The position numbers were made by a program, and so were the translations under genes. 64,000 nucleotides of DNA. Source: Trichomonas vaginalis G3 (taxonomy: Eukaryota; Parabasalia; Trichomonadida; Trichomonadidae). This document shows, piece by piece, positions 9,801 to 23,475 of this stretch. Every line of letters begins with the position of its first letter. Positions within the stretch are counted from its first letter, which is position 1. The DNA lies in assembly GCF_026262505.1 (NCBI RefSeq), contig NC_067208.1:17741962-17805961 (forward strand). The letters run 5' to 3'. The notes beneath the pieces are model-generated. The model was given only the letters and a program-made list of their open reading frames with translations. It was not told where the DNA came from and did not search any database.

Positions 9801-12800
9801 TTTTATGAGCTTACTAAGGCATTTATGAATGAATTCAAAGGTATTTGCATACATCCTGACCTCGTTCATTTTGTTGCTGAATGGTGCTCTGTAAAGTATG
9901 CATTTTATGTCAAAGATATTATGGACTCCATAGATAAGAAAGTTCATGAGAAGTTAGATGAAGAAGAACTCGAAGATACAGTAGAGAATGCAAAACATTT
10001 TTGACGAAGTGAAGATCTTCACTTCGTCAAAATGTGATGCAAAAACAAGCATTTTATGAGCTTACTAAGGCATTTATGAATGAATTCAAAGGTATTTGCA
10101 TACATCCTGACCTCGTTCATTTTGTTGTTGAATTCAGCAAAAATAATGTTTAGGGTAGATGGTTTTTAGGTGTCACTACGTCACCATGTCACCAGGTTAA
10201 TTAACTTCTCTTAAAATTACTGACAACATGACATTTAGACAACAGTCCAGGAAATAAACTTCTTCGTAAATGTTTTGTCATGATTTAATCGTAAATGTTT
10301 TGTCATGATTTCATCGTATATGTTTTGTCAAGGTTTCTTCGTATATGTTTTGTCATGATTTAATCGTATATGTTTTTGTCATGATTTAATCGTATATGTT
10401 TTGTCAAACATGAACGTAAATGTTTTGTCAAACATGAACGTAAATGTTTTGTCATGATTTAATCGTAATGAGTGTAAATGATTTCATATAATTGCTTACC
10501 TCGGAAAACCGAGAGAAGAGATTCCATATGAAAATCGCAAGAATTTGGCTCCTGGTTTGAAATATTATTATGTTCATAGACTTCATCGTATATGTTTTGT
10601 CAAACATGAGCGTATATGTTTTGTCATGATTTCATCGTACATGTTTTGTCATGATTTCATCGTATATGTTTTGTCAAGATTTCATCGTAATGAGTGTAAA
10701 TGAACCAAAAATAATGTTTACGTTCATGTTTGACAACACAGCAGGGGAAGGCATTTATGAATTATTTTCGAAGAACTGAAGGTGTCACTATGTCACCATG
10801 TGTCACTCGGTTAATTAACTTCTCTGAAAAAATGAGACAACATGACATTTTGACAACAACACAGGAAATAAATGTTTACGTATATGTTTTGTCAAGACTT
10901 CTTCGTATATGTTTTGTCATGATTTAATCGTATATGTTTTGTCATGATTTAATCGTATATGTTTTGTCATGACTTCTTCGTAATGAACGTATATGTTTTG
11001 TCAAGACTTCTTCGTATATGTTTTGTCATGATTTAATCGTATATGTTTTGTCATGATTTAATCGTACATGTTTTGTCAAGACTTCTTCATCGTAATGAGC
11101 GTATATGTTTTGTGAAGAATATAGCAACCGCCTGAATTCAGACGGTTGCTTTTTATACAAAATTCACACAGGAAAATTCTTGAGTTTTGGTTGAAAGAAT
11201 ACGGTCAAGCCAAAAGTGGCTCGACCTCAAAACAAACATTTTATGAGCTTACTAAGGCATTTATGAATGAATTCAAAGGTATTTGCATACATCCTGACCT
11301 CGTTCATTTTGTTGCTGAATGGTGCTCTGTAAAGTATGCATTTTATGTCAAAGATATTATGGACTCCATAGATAAGAAAGTTCATGAGAAGTTAGATGAA
11401 GAAGAACTCGAAGATACAGTAGAGAATGCAAAACATTTTTGACGAAGTGAAGATCTTCACTTCGTCAAAATGTGATGCAAAAACAAGCATTTTATGAGCT
11501 TACTAAGGCATTTATGAATGAATTCAAAGGTATTTGCATACATCCTGACCTCGTTCATTTTGTTGTTGAATTCAGCAAAAATAATGTTTAGGGTAGATGG
11601 TTTTTAGGTGTCACTACGTCACCATGTCACCAGGTTAATTAACTTCTCTTAAAATTACTGACAACATGACATTTAGACAACAGTCCAGGAAATAAACTTC
11701 TTCGTAAATGTTTTGTCATGATTTCATCGTATATGTTTTGTCAAGGTTTCTTCGTATATGTTTTGTCATGATTTAATCGTATATGTTTTTGTCATGATTT
11801 AATCGTATATGTTTTGTCAAACATGAACGTAAATGTTTTGTCAAACATGAACGTAAATGTTTTGTCATGATTTAATCGTAATGAGTGTAAATGATTTCAT
11901 ATAATTGCTTACCTCGGAAAACCGAGAGAAGAGATTCCATATGAAAATCGCAAGAATTTGGCTCCTGGTTTGAAATATTATTATGTTCATAGACTTCATC
12001 GTATATGTTTTGTCAAACATGAGCGTATATGTTTTGTCATGATTTCATCGTACATGTTTTGTCATGATTTCATCGTATATGTTTTGTCAAGATTTCATCG
12101 TAATGAGTGTAAATGAACCAAAAATAATGTTTACGTTCATGTTTGACAACACAGCAGGGGAAGGCATTTATGAATTATTTTCGAAGAACTGAAGGTGTCA
12201 CTATGTCACCATGTGTCACTCGGTTAATTAACTTCTCTGAAAAAATGAGACAACATGACATTTAGACAACAACACAGGAGGAAGGCAGTTATGACTTCAT
12301 CGTATATGTTTTGTCAAGACTTCTTCGTATATGTTTTGTCATGATTTAATCGTATATGTTTTGTCAAGACTTCTTCATCGTAATGAGCGTAAATGTTTTG
12401 TCATGATTTAATCGTAAATGTTTTGTCAAGACTTCTTCGTAAATGTTTTGTCATGATTTCATCGTATATGTTTTGTCATGATTTAATCGTATATGTTTTT
12501 GTCATGATTTAATCGTATATGTTTTGTCAAACATGAACGTAAATGTTTTGTCAAACATGAACGTAAATGTTTTGTCATGATTTAATCGTAATGAGTGTAA
12601 ATGATTTCATATAATTGCTTACCTCGGAAAACCGAGAGAAGAGATTCCATATGAAAATCGCAAGAATTTGGCTCCTGGTTTGAAATATTATTATGTTCAT
12701 AGACTTCATCGTATATGTTTTGTCAAACATGAGCGTATATGTTTTGTCATGATTTCATCGTACATGTTTTGTCATGATTTCATCGTATATGCTTTGTCAT

Positions 12801-15800
12801 GATGATTTCATCGAAACTAAACGTATATGTTTTGTCATGATTTCATCGTACATGTTTTGTCAAGATTTCATCGTAATGAGTGTAAATGAACCAAAAATAA
12901 TGTTTACGTTCATGTTTGACAACACAGCAGGGGAAGGCATTTATGAATTATTTTCGAAGAACTGAAGGTGTCACTATGTCACCATGTGTCACTCGGTTAA
13001 TTAACTTCTCTGAAAAAATGAGACAACATGACATTTTGACAACAACACAGGAAATAAATGTTTACGTATATGTTTTGTCAAGACTTCTTCGTATATGTTT
13101 TGTCATGATTTAATCGTATATGTTTTGTCATGATTTAATCGTATATGTTTTGTCATGACTTCTTCGTAATGAACGTATATGTTTTGTCAAGACTTCTTCG
13201 TATATGTTTTGTCATGATTTAATCGTATATGTTTTGTCATGATTTAATCGTACATGTTTTGTCAAGACTTCTTCATCGTAATGAGCGTATATGTTTTGTG
13301 AAGAATATAGCAACCGCCTGAATTCAGACGGTTGCTTTTTATACAAAATTCACACAGGAAAAATTCTTGAGTTTTGGTTGAAAGAATACGGTCAAGCCAA
13401 AAGTGGCTCGACCTCAAAACAAACATTTTATGAGCTTACTAAGGCATTTATGAATGAATTCAAAGGTATTTGCATACATCCTGACCTCGTTCATTTTGTT
13501 GCTGAATGGTGCTCTGTAAAGTATGCATTTTATGTCAAAGATATTATGGACTCCATAGATAAGAAAGTTCATGAGAAGTTAGATGAAGAAGAACTCGAAG
13601 ATACAGTAGAGAATGCAAAACATTTTTGACGAAGTGAAGATCTTCACTTCGTCAAAATGTGATGCAAAAACAAGCATTTTATGAGCTTACTAAGGCATTT
13701 ATGAATGAATTCAAAGGTATTTGCATACATCCTGACCTCGTTCATTTTGTTGTTGAATTCAGCAAAAATAATGTTTAGGGTAGATGGTTTTTAGGTGTCA
13801 CTACGTCACCATGTCACCAGGTTAATTAACTTCTCTTAAAATTACTGACAACATGACATTTAGACAACAGTCCAGGAAATAAACTTCTTCGTAAATGTTT
13901 TGTCATGATTTAATCGTAAATGTTTTGTCATGATTTCATCGTATATGTTTTGTCAAGGTTTCTTCGTATATGTTTTGTCATGATTTAATCGTATATGTTT
14001 TTGTTCATGATTTAATGTATATGTTTTGTCAAACATGAACGTAAATGTTTGTCAAACATGAACGTAAATGTTTTGTCATGATTTAATCGTAATGAGTGTA
14101 AATGATTTCATATAATTGCTTACCTCGGAAAACGAGAGAAGAGATTCCATATGAAAATCGCAAGAATTTGGCTCCTGGTTTGAAATATTATTATGTTTCA
14201 TAGACTTCATCGTATATGTTTTTGTCAAACATGAGCGTATATGTTTTGTCATGATTTCATCGTACATGTTTTGTCATGATTTCATCGTAATATGCTTTGT
14301 CATGATGATTTCAATCGAAACTAAACGTATATGTTTTTGTCATGATTTCATCGTACATGTTTTGTCAAGATTTCATCGTAATGAGTGTAAATGAACCAAA
14401 AATATGTTTACGTTCATGTTTGACAACACAGCAGGGGAAGGCATTTATGAATTATTTTCGAAGAACTGAAGGTGTCACTATGTCACCAATGTGTCACTCG
14501 ATTAATTAACTTCTCTGAAAAAATGAGACAACATGACATTTTGACAACAACACAGGAAATAAATGTTTACGTATATGTTTGTCAAGACTTCTTCGTATAT
14601 GTTTTGTCATGATTTAATCGTATATGTTTTGTCATGATTTAATCGTATATGTTTTGTCAAGACTTCTTCATCGTAATGAGCGTAAATGTTTTGTCATGAT
14701 TTCATCGTAAATGTTTTGTCAAGACTTCTTCGTATATGTTTTGTCATGATTTAATCGTATATGTTTTGTCAAGACTTTCTTCATCGTAATGAGCGTAAAT
14801 GTTTTGTCATGATTTCATCGTAAATGTTTTTGTCAAGACTTCTTCGTATATGTTTTGTCATGATTTAATCGTACATGTTTTGTCAAGACTTCTTCATCGT
14901 AATGAGCGTATATGTTTTGTGAAAGAATATAGCAACCGCCTGAATTCAGACGGTTGCTTTTTATACAAAATTCACACAGGAAAATTCTTGAGTTTTGGTT
15001 GAAAGAATACGGTCAAGCCAAAAGTGGCTCGACCTCAAAACAAACATTTTATGAGCTTACTAAGGCATTTATGAATGAATTCAAAGGTATTTGCATACAT
15101 CCTGACCTCGTTCATTTTGTTGCTGAATGGTGCTCTGTAAAGTATGCATTTTATGTCAAAGATATTATGGACTCCATAGATAAGAAAGTTCATGAGAAGT
15201 TAGATGAAGAAGAACTCGAAGATACAGTAGAGAATGCAAAACATTTTTGACGAAGTGAAGATCTTCACTTCGTCAAAATGTGATGCAAAAACAAGCATTT
15301 TATGAGCTTACTAAGGCATTTATGAATGAATTCAAAGGTATTTGCATACATCCTGACCTCGTTCATTTTGTTGTTGAATTCAGCAAAAATAATGTTTAGG
15401 GTAGATGGTTTTTAGGTGTCACTACGTCACCATGTCACCAGGTTAATTAACTTCTCTTAAAATTACTGACAACATGACATTTAGACAACAGTCCAGGAAA
15501 TAAACTTCTTCGTAAATGTTTTGTCATGATTTAATCGTAAATGTTTTGTCATGATTTCATCGTAAATGTTTTGTCAAGACTTCTTCGTAAATGTTTTGTC
15601 ATGATTTCATCGTATATGTTTTGTCATGATTTAATCGTATATGTTTTTGTCATGATTTAATCGTATATGTTTTTGTCATGATTTAATCGTATATGTTTTG
15701 TCAAACATGAACGTAAATGTTTTGTCAAACATGAACGTAAATGTTTTGTCATGATTTAATCGTAATGAGTGTAAATGATTTCATATAATTGCTTACCTCG

Positions 15801-18800
15801 GAAAACCGAGAGAAGAGATTCCATATGAAAATCGCAAGAATTTGGCTCCTGGTTTGAAATATTATTATGTTCATAGACTTCATCGTATATGTTTTGTCAA
15901 ACATGAGCGTATATGTTTTGTCATGATTTCATCGTACATGTTTTGTCATGATTTCATCGTATATGTTTTGTCAAGATTTCATCGTAATGAGTGTAAATGA
16001 ACCAAAAATAATGTTTACGTTCATGTTTGACAACACAGCAGGGGAAGGCATTTATGAATTATTTTCGAAGAACTGAAGGTGTCACTATGTCACCATGTGT
16101 CACTCGGTTAATTAACTTCTCTGAAAAAATGAGACAACATGACATTTAGACAACAACACAGGAGGAAGGCAGTTATGACTTCATCGTATATGTTTTGTCA
16201 AGACTTCTTCGTATATGTTTTGTCATGATTTAATCGTATATGTTTTGTCAAGACTTCTTCATCGTAATGAGCGTAAATGTTTTGTCATGATTTCATCGTA
16301 AATGTTTTGTCAAGACTTCTTCGTAAATGTTTTGTCATGATTTCATCGTATATGTTTTGTCATGATTTAATCGTATATGTTTTTGTCATGATTTAATCGT
16401 ATATGTTTTGTCAAACATGAACGTAAATGTTTTGTCAAATATGAACGTAAATGTTTTGTCATGATTTAATCGTAAATGTTTTGTCATGATTTCATCGTAT
16501 ATGTTTTGTCAAGGTTTCTTCGTATATGTTTTGTCATGATTTAATCGTATATGTTTTTGTCATGATTTAATCGTATATGTTTTGTCAAACATGAACGTAA
16601 ATGTTTTGTCAAACATGAACGTAAATGTTTTGTCATGATTTAATCGTAATGAGTGTAAATGATTTCATATAATTGCTTACCTCGGAAAACCGAGAGAAGA
16701 GATTCCATATGAAAATCGCAAGAATTTGGCTCCTGGTTTGAAATATTATTATGTTCATAGACTTCATCGTATATGTTTTGTCAAACATGAGCGTATATGT
16801 TTTGTCATGATTTCATCGTACATGTTTTGTCATGATTTCATCGTATATGCTTTGTCATGATGATTTCATCGAAACTAAACGTATATGTTTTTGTCATGAT
16901 TTCATCGTACATGTTTTGTCAAGATTTCATCGTAATGAGTGTAAATGAACCAAAAATAATGTTTACGTTCATGTTTGACAACACAGCAGGGGAAGGCATT
17001 TATGAATTATTTTCGAAGAACTGAAGGTGTCACTATGTCACCATGTGTCACTCGGTTAATTAACTTCTCTGAAAAATGAGACAACATGACATTTTGACAA
17101 CAACACAGGAAATAAATGTTTACGTATATGTTTTGTCAAGACTTCTTCGTATATGTTTTGTCATGATTTAATCGTATATGTTTTGTCATGATTTAATCGT
17201 ATATGTTTTGTCATGACTTCTTCGTAATGAACGTATATGTTTTGTCAAGACTTCTTCGTATATGTTTTGTCATGATTTAATCGTATATGTTTTGTCATGA
17301 TTTAATCGTACATGTTTTGTCAAGACTTCTTCATCGTAATGAGCGTATATGTTTTGTGAAGAATATAGCAACCGCCTGAATTCAGACGGTTGCTTTTTAT
17401 ACAAAATTCACACAGGAAAATTCTTGAGTTTTGGTTGAAAGAATACGGTCAAGCCAAAAGTGGCTCGACCTCAAAACAAACATTTTATGAGCTTACTAAG
17501 GCATTTATGAATGAATTCAAAGGTATTTGCATACATCCTGACCTCGTTCATTTTGTTGCTGAATGGTGCTCTGTAAAGTATGCATTTTATGTCAAAGATA
17601 TTATGGACTCCATAGATAAGAAAGTTCATGAGAAGTTAGATGAAGAAGAACTCGAAGATACAGTAGAGAATGCAAAACATTTTTGACGAAGTGAAGATCT
17701 TCACTTCGTCAAAATGTGATGCAAAAACAAGCATTTTATGAGCTTACTAAGGCATTTATGAATGAATTCAAAGGTATTTGCATACATCCTGACCTCGTTC
17801 ATTTTGTTGTTGAATTCAGCAAAAATAATGTTTAGGGTAGATGGTTTTTAGGTGTCACTACGTCACCATGTCACCAGGTTAATTAACTTCTCTTAAAATT
17901 ACTGACAACATGACATTTAGACAACAGTCCAGGAAATAAACTTCTTCGTAAATGTTTTGTCATGATTTAATCGTAAATGTTTTGTCATGATTTCATCGTA
18001 TATGTTTTGTCAAGGTTTCTTCGTATATGTTTTGTCATGATTTAATCGTATATGTTTTTGTCATGATTTAATCGTATATGTTTTGTCAAACATGAACGTA
18101 AATGTTTTGTCAAACATGAACGTAAATGTTTTGTCATGATTTAATCGTAATGAGTGTAAATGATTTCATATAATTGCTTACCTCGGAAAACCGAGAGAAG
18201 AGATTCCATATGAAAATCGCAAGAATTTGGCTCCTGGTTTGAAATATTATTATGTTCATAGACTTCATCGTATATGTTTTGTCAAACATGAGCGTATATG
18301 TTTTGTCATGATTTCATCGTACATGTTTTGTCATGATTTCATCGTATATGTTTTGTCAAGATTTCATCGTAATGAGTGTAAATGAACCAAAAATAATGTT
18401 TACGTTCATGTTTGACAACACAGCAGGGGAAGGCATTTATGAATTATTTTCGAAGAACTGAAGGTGTCACTATGTCACCATGTGTCACTCGGTTAATTAA
18501 CTTCTCTGAAAAAATGAGACAACATGACATTTAGACAACAACACAGGAGGAAGGCAGATATGACTTCATCGTATATGTTTTGTCAAGACTTCTTCGTATA
18601 TGTTTTGTCATGATTTAATCGTATATGTTTTGTCAAGACTTCTTCATCGTAATGAGCGTAAATGTTTTGTCATGATTTCATCGTAAATGTTTTGTCAAGA
18701 CTTCTTCGTAAATGTTTTGTCATGATTTCATCGTATATTTTTGTCATGATTTAATCGTATATGTTTTGTCATGATTTAATCGTATATGTTTTGTCAAACA

Positions 18801-21800
18801 TGAACGTAAATTTTTGTCAAACATGAACGTAAATGTTTTGTCATGATTTAATCGTAATGAGTGTAAATGATTTCATATAATTGCTTACCTCGGAAAACCG
18901 AGAGAAGAGATTCCATATGAAAATCGCAAGAATTTGGCTCCTGGTTTGAAATATTATTATGTTCATAGACTTCATCGTATATGTTTTGTCAAACATGAGC
19001 GTATATGTTTTGTCATGATTTCATCGTACATGTTTTGTCATGATTTCATCGTATATGCTTTGTCATGATGATTTCATCGAAACTAAACGTATATGTTTGT
19101 CATGATTTCATCGTACATGTTTTGTCAAGATTTCATCGTAATGAGTGTAAATGAACCAAAAATAATGTTTACGTTCATGTTTGACAACACAGCAGGGGAA
19201 GGCATTTATGAATTATTTTCGAAGAACTGAAGGTGTCACTATGTCACCATGTGTCACTCGGTTAATTAACTTCTCTGAAAAAATGAGACAACATGACATT
19301 TTGACAACAACACAGGAAATAAATGTTTACGTATATGTTTTTGTCAAGATTTTCGTATATGTTTTGTCATGATTTAATCGTATATGTTTTGTCATGATTT
19401 AATCGTATATGTTTTTGTCATGACTTCTTCGTAATGAACGTATATGTTTTGTCAAGACTTTTCGTATATGTTTTGTCATGATTTAATCGTATATGTTTTG
19501 TCATGATTTAATCGTACATGTTTTGTCAAGACTTCTTCATCGTAATAGCGTATATGTTTTGTGAAGAATATAGCAACCGCCTGAATTCAGACGGTTGCTT
19601 TTTATACAAAATTCACACAGGAAAATTCTTGAGTTTTGGTTGAAAGAATACGGTCAAGCCAAAAGCGGCTCGACCTCAAAACAAACATTTTATGAGCTTA
19701 CTAAGGCATTTATGAATGAATTCAAAGGTATTTGCATACATCCTGACCTCGTTCATTTTGTTGCTGAATGGTGCTCTGTAAAGTATGCATTTTATGTCAA
19801 AGATATTATGGACTCCATAGATAAGAAGTTCATGAGAAGTTAGATGAAGAAGAACTCGAAGATACAGTAGAGAATGCAAAACATTTTTGACGAAGTGAAG
19901 ATCTTCACTTCGTCAAAATGTGATGCAAAAACAAGCATTTTATGAGCTTACTAAGGCATTTATGAATGAATTCAAAGGTATTTGCATACATCCTGACCTC
20001 GTTCATTTGTTGTTGAATTCAGCAAAAATAATGTTTAGGGTAGATGGTTTTTAGGTGTCACTACGTCACCATGTCACCAGGTTAATTAACTTCTCTTAAA
20101 ATTACTGACAAACATGACATTTAGAAACAGTCCAGGAAATAAACTTCTTCGTAAATGTTTTGTCATGATTTATCGTAAATGTTTTGTCATGATTTCATCG
20201 TATATGTTTTTCAAGGTTTCTTCGTATATGTTTTGTCATGATTTAATCGTATATGTTTTGTCATGATTTAATCGTATATGTTTTGTCAAACATGAACGTA
20301 AATGTTTTGTCAAACATGAACGTAAATGTTTTTGTCATGATTTAATCGTAATGAGTGTAAATGATTTCATATAATTGCTTACCTCGGAAAACCGAGAGAA
20401 GAAGATTCCATATGAAAATCGCAAGAATTTGGCTCCTGGTTTGAAATTTATTATGTTCATAGACTTCATCGTATATGTTTTGTCAAACATGAGCGTATAT
20501 GTTTTGTCATGATTTCATCGTACATGTTTTGTCATGATTTCATCGTATATGCTTTGTCATGATGATTTCATCGAAACTAAACGTATATGTTTTGTCATGA
20601 TTTCATCGTACATGTTTTGTCAAGATTTCATCGTAATGAGTGTAAATGAAACAAAAATAATGTTTACGTTCATGTTTGACACACAGCAGGGGAGGCATTT
20701 ATGAATTATTTTCGAAGAACTGAAGGTGTCACTATGTCACCATGTGTCACTCGGTTAATTAACTTCTCTGAAAAAATGAGACAACATGACATTTTTGACA
20801 ACAACACAGGAAATAAATGTTTACGTATATGTTTTGTCAAGACTTCTTCGTATATGTTTTGTCATATTTAATCGTATATGTTTTGTCATGATTTAATCGT
20901 ATATGTTTTGTCATGACTTCTTCGTAATGAACGTAATATTTTTGTCAAGACTTCTTCGTATATGTTTTGTCATGATTTAATCGTATATGTTTTTGTCATG
21001 ATTTAATCGTACATGTTTTGTCAAGACTTCTTCATCGTAATGAGCGTATATGTTTTGTGAAGAATATAGCAACCGCTGAATTCAGACGGTTGCTTTTTAT
21101 ACAAAATTACACAGGAAATTCTTGAGTTTTGGTTGAAAGAATACGGTCAAGCCAAAAGCGGCTCGACCTCAAAACAAACATTTTTGAGCTTACTAAGGCA
21201 TTTATGAATGAATTCAAAGGTATTTGCATACATCCTGACCTCGTTCATTTTGTTGCTGATGGTGCTCTGTAAAGTATGCATTTATGTCAAAGATATTATG
21301 GACTCCATAGATAAGAAAGTTCATGAGAAGTTAGATGAAGAAGAACTCGAAGATACAGTAGAGAATGCAAAACATTTTTGACGAAGTGAAGATCTTCACT
21401 TCGTCAAAATGTGATGCAAAAACAAGCATTTTATGAGCTTACTAAGGCATTTATGAATGAATTCAAAGGTATTTGCATACATCCTGACCTCGTTCATTTT
21501 GTTGTTGAATTCAGCAAAAATAATGTTTAGGGTAGATGGTTTTTAGGTGTCACTACGTACCATTGTCACCAGGTTAATTAACTTCTCTTAAATTACTGAC
21601 AACATGACATTTAGACAACAGTCCAGGAAATAAACTTCTTCGTAAATGTTTTGTCATGATTTAATCGTAAATGTTTTGTCATGATTTCATCGTATATGTT
21701 TTGTCAAGGTTTTCTTCGTATATGTTTTGTCATGATTTAATCGTATATGTTTTGTCATGATTTAATCGTATATGTTTTGTCAAATGAACGTAAATGTTTT

Positions 21801-23375
21801 GTCAAACATGAACGTAAATGTTTTGTCATGATTTTAATCGTAATGAGTGTAAATGATTTCATATAATTGCTTACCTCGGAAAACCGAGAGAAGAGATTCC
21901 ATATGAAAATCGCAAGAATTTGGCTCTGGTTTGAAATATTATTATGTTCATAGACTTCATCGTATATGTTTTTGTCAAACATGAGCGTATATGTTTTGTC
22001 ATGATTTCATCGTACATGTTTTGTCATGATTTCATCGTATATGTTTTGTCAAGATTTCATCGTAATGAGTGTAAATGAACCAAAAATAATGTTTACGTTC
22101 ATGTTTTGACAACACAGCAGGGGAAGGCATTTATGAATTATTTTCGAAGAACTGAAGGTGTCACTATGTCACCATGTGTCACTCGGTTAATTAACTTCTC
22201 TGAAAAAATGAGACAACATGACATTTAGACAACAACACAGGAGGAAGGCAGATATGACTTCATCGTATATGTTTTGTCAAGACTTCTTCGTATATGTTTT
22301 GTCATGATTTAATCGTATATGTTTTGTCAAGACTTCTTCATCGTAATGAGCTAAAATTTTTGTCATGATTTCATCGTAAATGTTTTGTCAAGACTTCTTC
22401 GTAAATGTTTTGTCATGATTTCATCGTATATGTTTTTGTCATGATTTCAATCGTATATGTTTTTTGTCATGATTTAATCGTATATGTTTTGTCAAACATG
22501 AACGTAAATGTTTTGTCAAACATGAACGTAAATGTTTTGTCATGATTTAATCGTAATGAGTGTAAATGATTTCATATAATTGCTTACCTCGGAAAACCGA
22601 GAGAAGAGATTCCATATGAAAATCGCAAGAATTTGGCTCCTGGTTTGAAATATTATTATGTTCATAGACTTCATCGTATTGTTTTTCAAACATGAGCGTA
22701 TATGTTTTGTCATGATTTCATCGTACATGTTTTGTCATGATTTCATCGTATATGCTTTGTCATGATGATTTCATCGAAACTAAACGTATATGTTTTGTCA
22801 TGATTTCATCGTACATGTTTTGTCAAGATTTCATCGTAATGAGTGTAAATGAACCAAAAATAATGTTTACGTTCATGTTTGACAACACAGCAGGGGAAGG
22901 CATTTATGAATTATTTTCGAAGAACTGAAGGTGTCACTATGTCACCATGTGTCACTCGGTTAATTAACTTCTCTGAAAAAATGAGACAACATGACATTTT
23001 GACAACAACACAGGAAATAAATGTTTACGTATATGTTTTGTCAAGACTTCTTCGTATATGTTTTGTCATGATTTAATCGTATATGTTTTGTCATGATTTA
23101 ATCGTATATGTTTTGTCAAGACTTCTTCATCGTAATGAGCGTATATGTTTTGTCAAGACTTCTTCGTATATGTTTTGTCATGATTTAATCGTATATGTTT
23201 TGTCATGATTTAATCGTACATGTTTTGTCAAGACTTCTTCATCGTAATGAGCGTATATGTTTTGTGAAGAATATAGCAACCGCCTGAATTCAGACGGTTG
23301 CTTTTTATACAAAATTCACACAGGAAAATTCTTGAGTTTTGGTTGAAAGAATACGGTCAAGCCAAAAGTGGCTCG
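6841..23375. repeat. 16.5 kb satellite array of 25 bp minisatellite plus gene fragments
   Basis: The region is filled with well over a hundred copies of a roughly 25 bp unit such as CGTATATGTTTTGTCATGAT with TTAAT, TTCAT or ACTTCTT endings. Embedded in it, at spacings alternating near 1.4-1.6 kb and 2.2-2.4 kb, is a conserved block holding hairpins and KilA-N gene fragments, so the array has a higher-order structure. Blocks begin at 7450, 9686, 11124, 13310, 14932, 17368, 19573, 21069 and 23276. A seed for the minisatellite is visible in ordinary Maverick spacer at 28212-28262 (reverse strand), where the same GTAAATGAG and ACTTCTTCGTAAATG phrases occur once beside the AGGTGA palindrome. The array ends at an assembly gap. 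No complete gene with a sound start is present. Confidence 0.95.
7450..7917 (+). repeat. Hairpin-KilA-N-hairpin block (type copy of nine)
   Basis: The block opens with a hairpin, GCAACCGCCTGAATTCAG and ACGGTTGC, followed by TTTTT (7450-7480). Then 98 codons stay open without an ATG start; they encode a KilA-N-like segment (KGICIHPDLVHFVAEW, KYAFYVKDIMDSID). The frame stops inside a perfect 34 bp palindrome, TTTTGACGAAGTGAAGA with its complement (7763-7796). An ATG frame of 38 codons follows at 7801-7917 and repeats part of the same segment (MQKQAFYELTKAFMNEFKG onward). Other blocks start at 9686, 11124, 13310, 14932, 17368, 19573, 21069 and 23276, most nearly identical; the last is cut by the gap. 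I read it as a duplicated relic of a KilA-N gene, not a working gene. Confidence 0.85.
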
Positions 23376-23475
23376 NNNNNNNNNNNNNNNNNNNNNNNNN
23401 NNNNNNNNNNNNNNNNNNNNNNNNNNNNNNNNNNNNNNNNNNNNNNNNNNNNNNNNNNNNNNNNNNNNNNNNNNN
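23376..23475. other. Assembly gap (100 N)
   Basis: Exactly 100 N, the usual placeholder for a gap of unknown size. It falls inside the ninth KilA-N block, so the satellite is longer than shown and unseen genes may lie between it and the tail-fibre gene. Confidence 0.99.

Noticed and set aside
6841-23375. CRISPR array
   Set aside because: The repeats are of about the right length but are tandem with no unique spacers, and the organism is a eukaryote.
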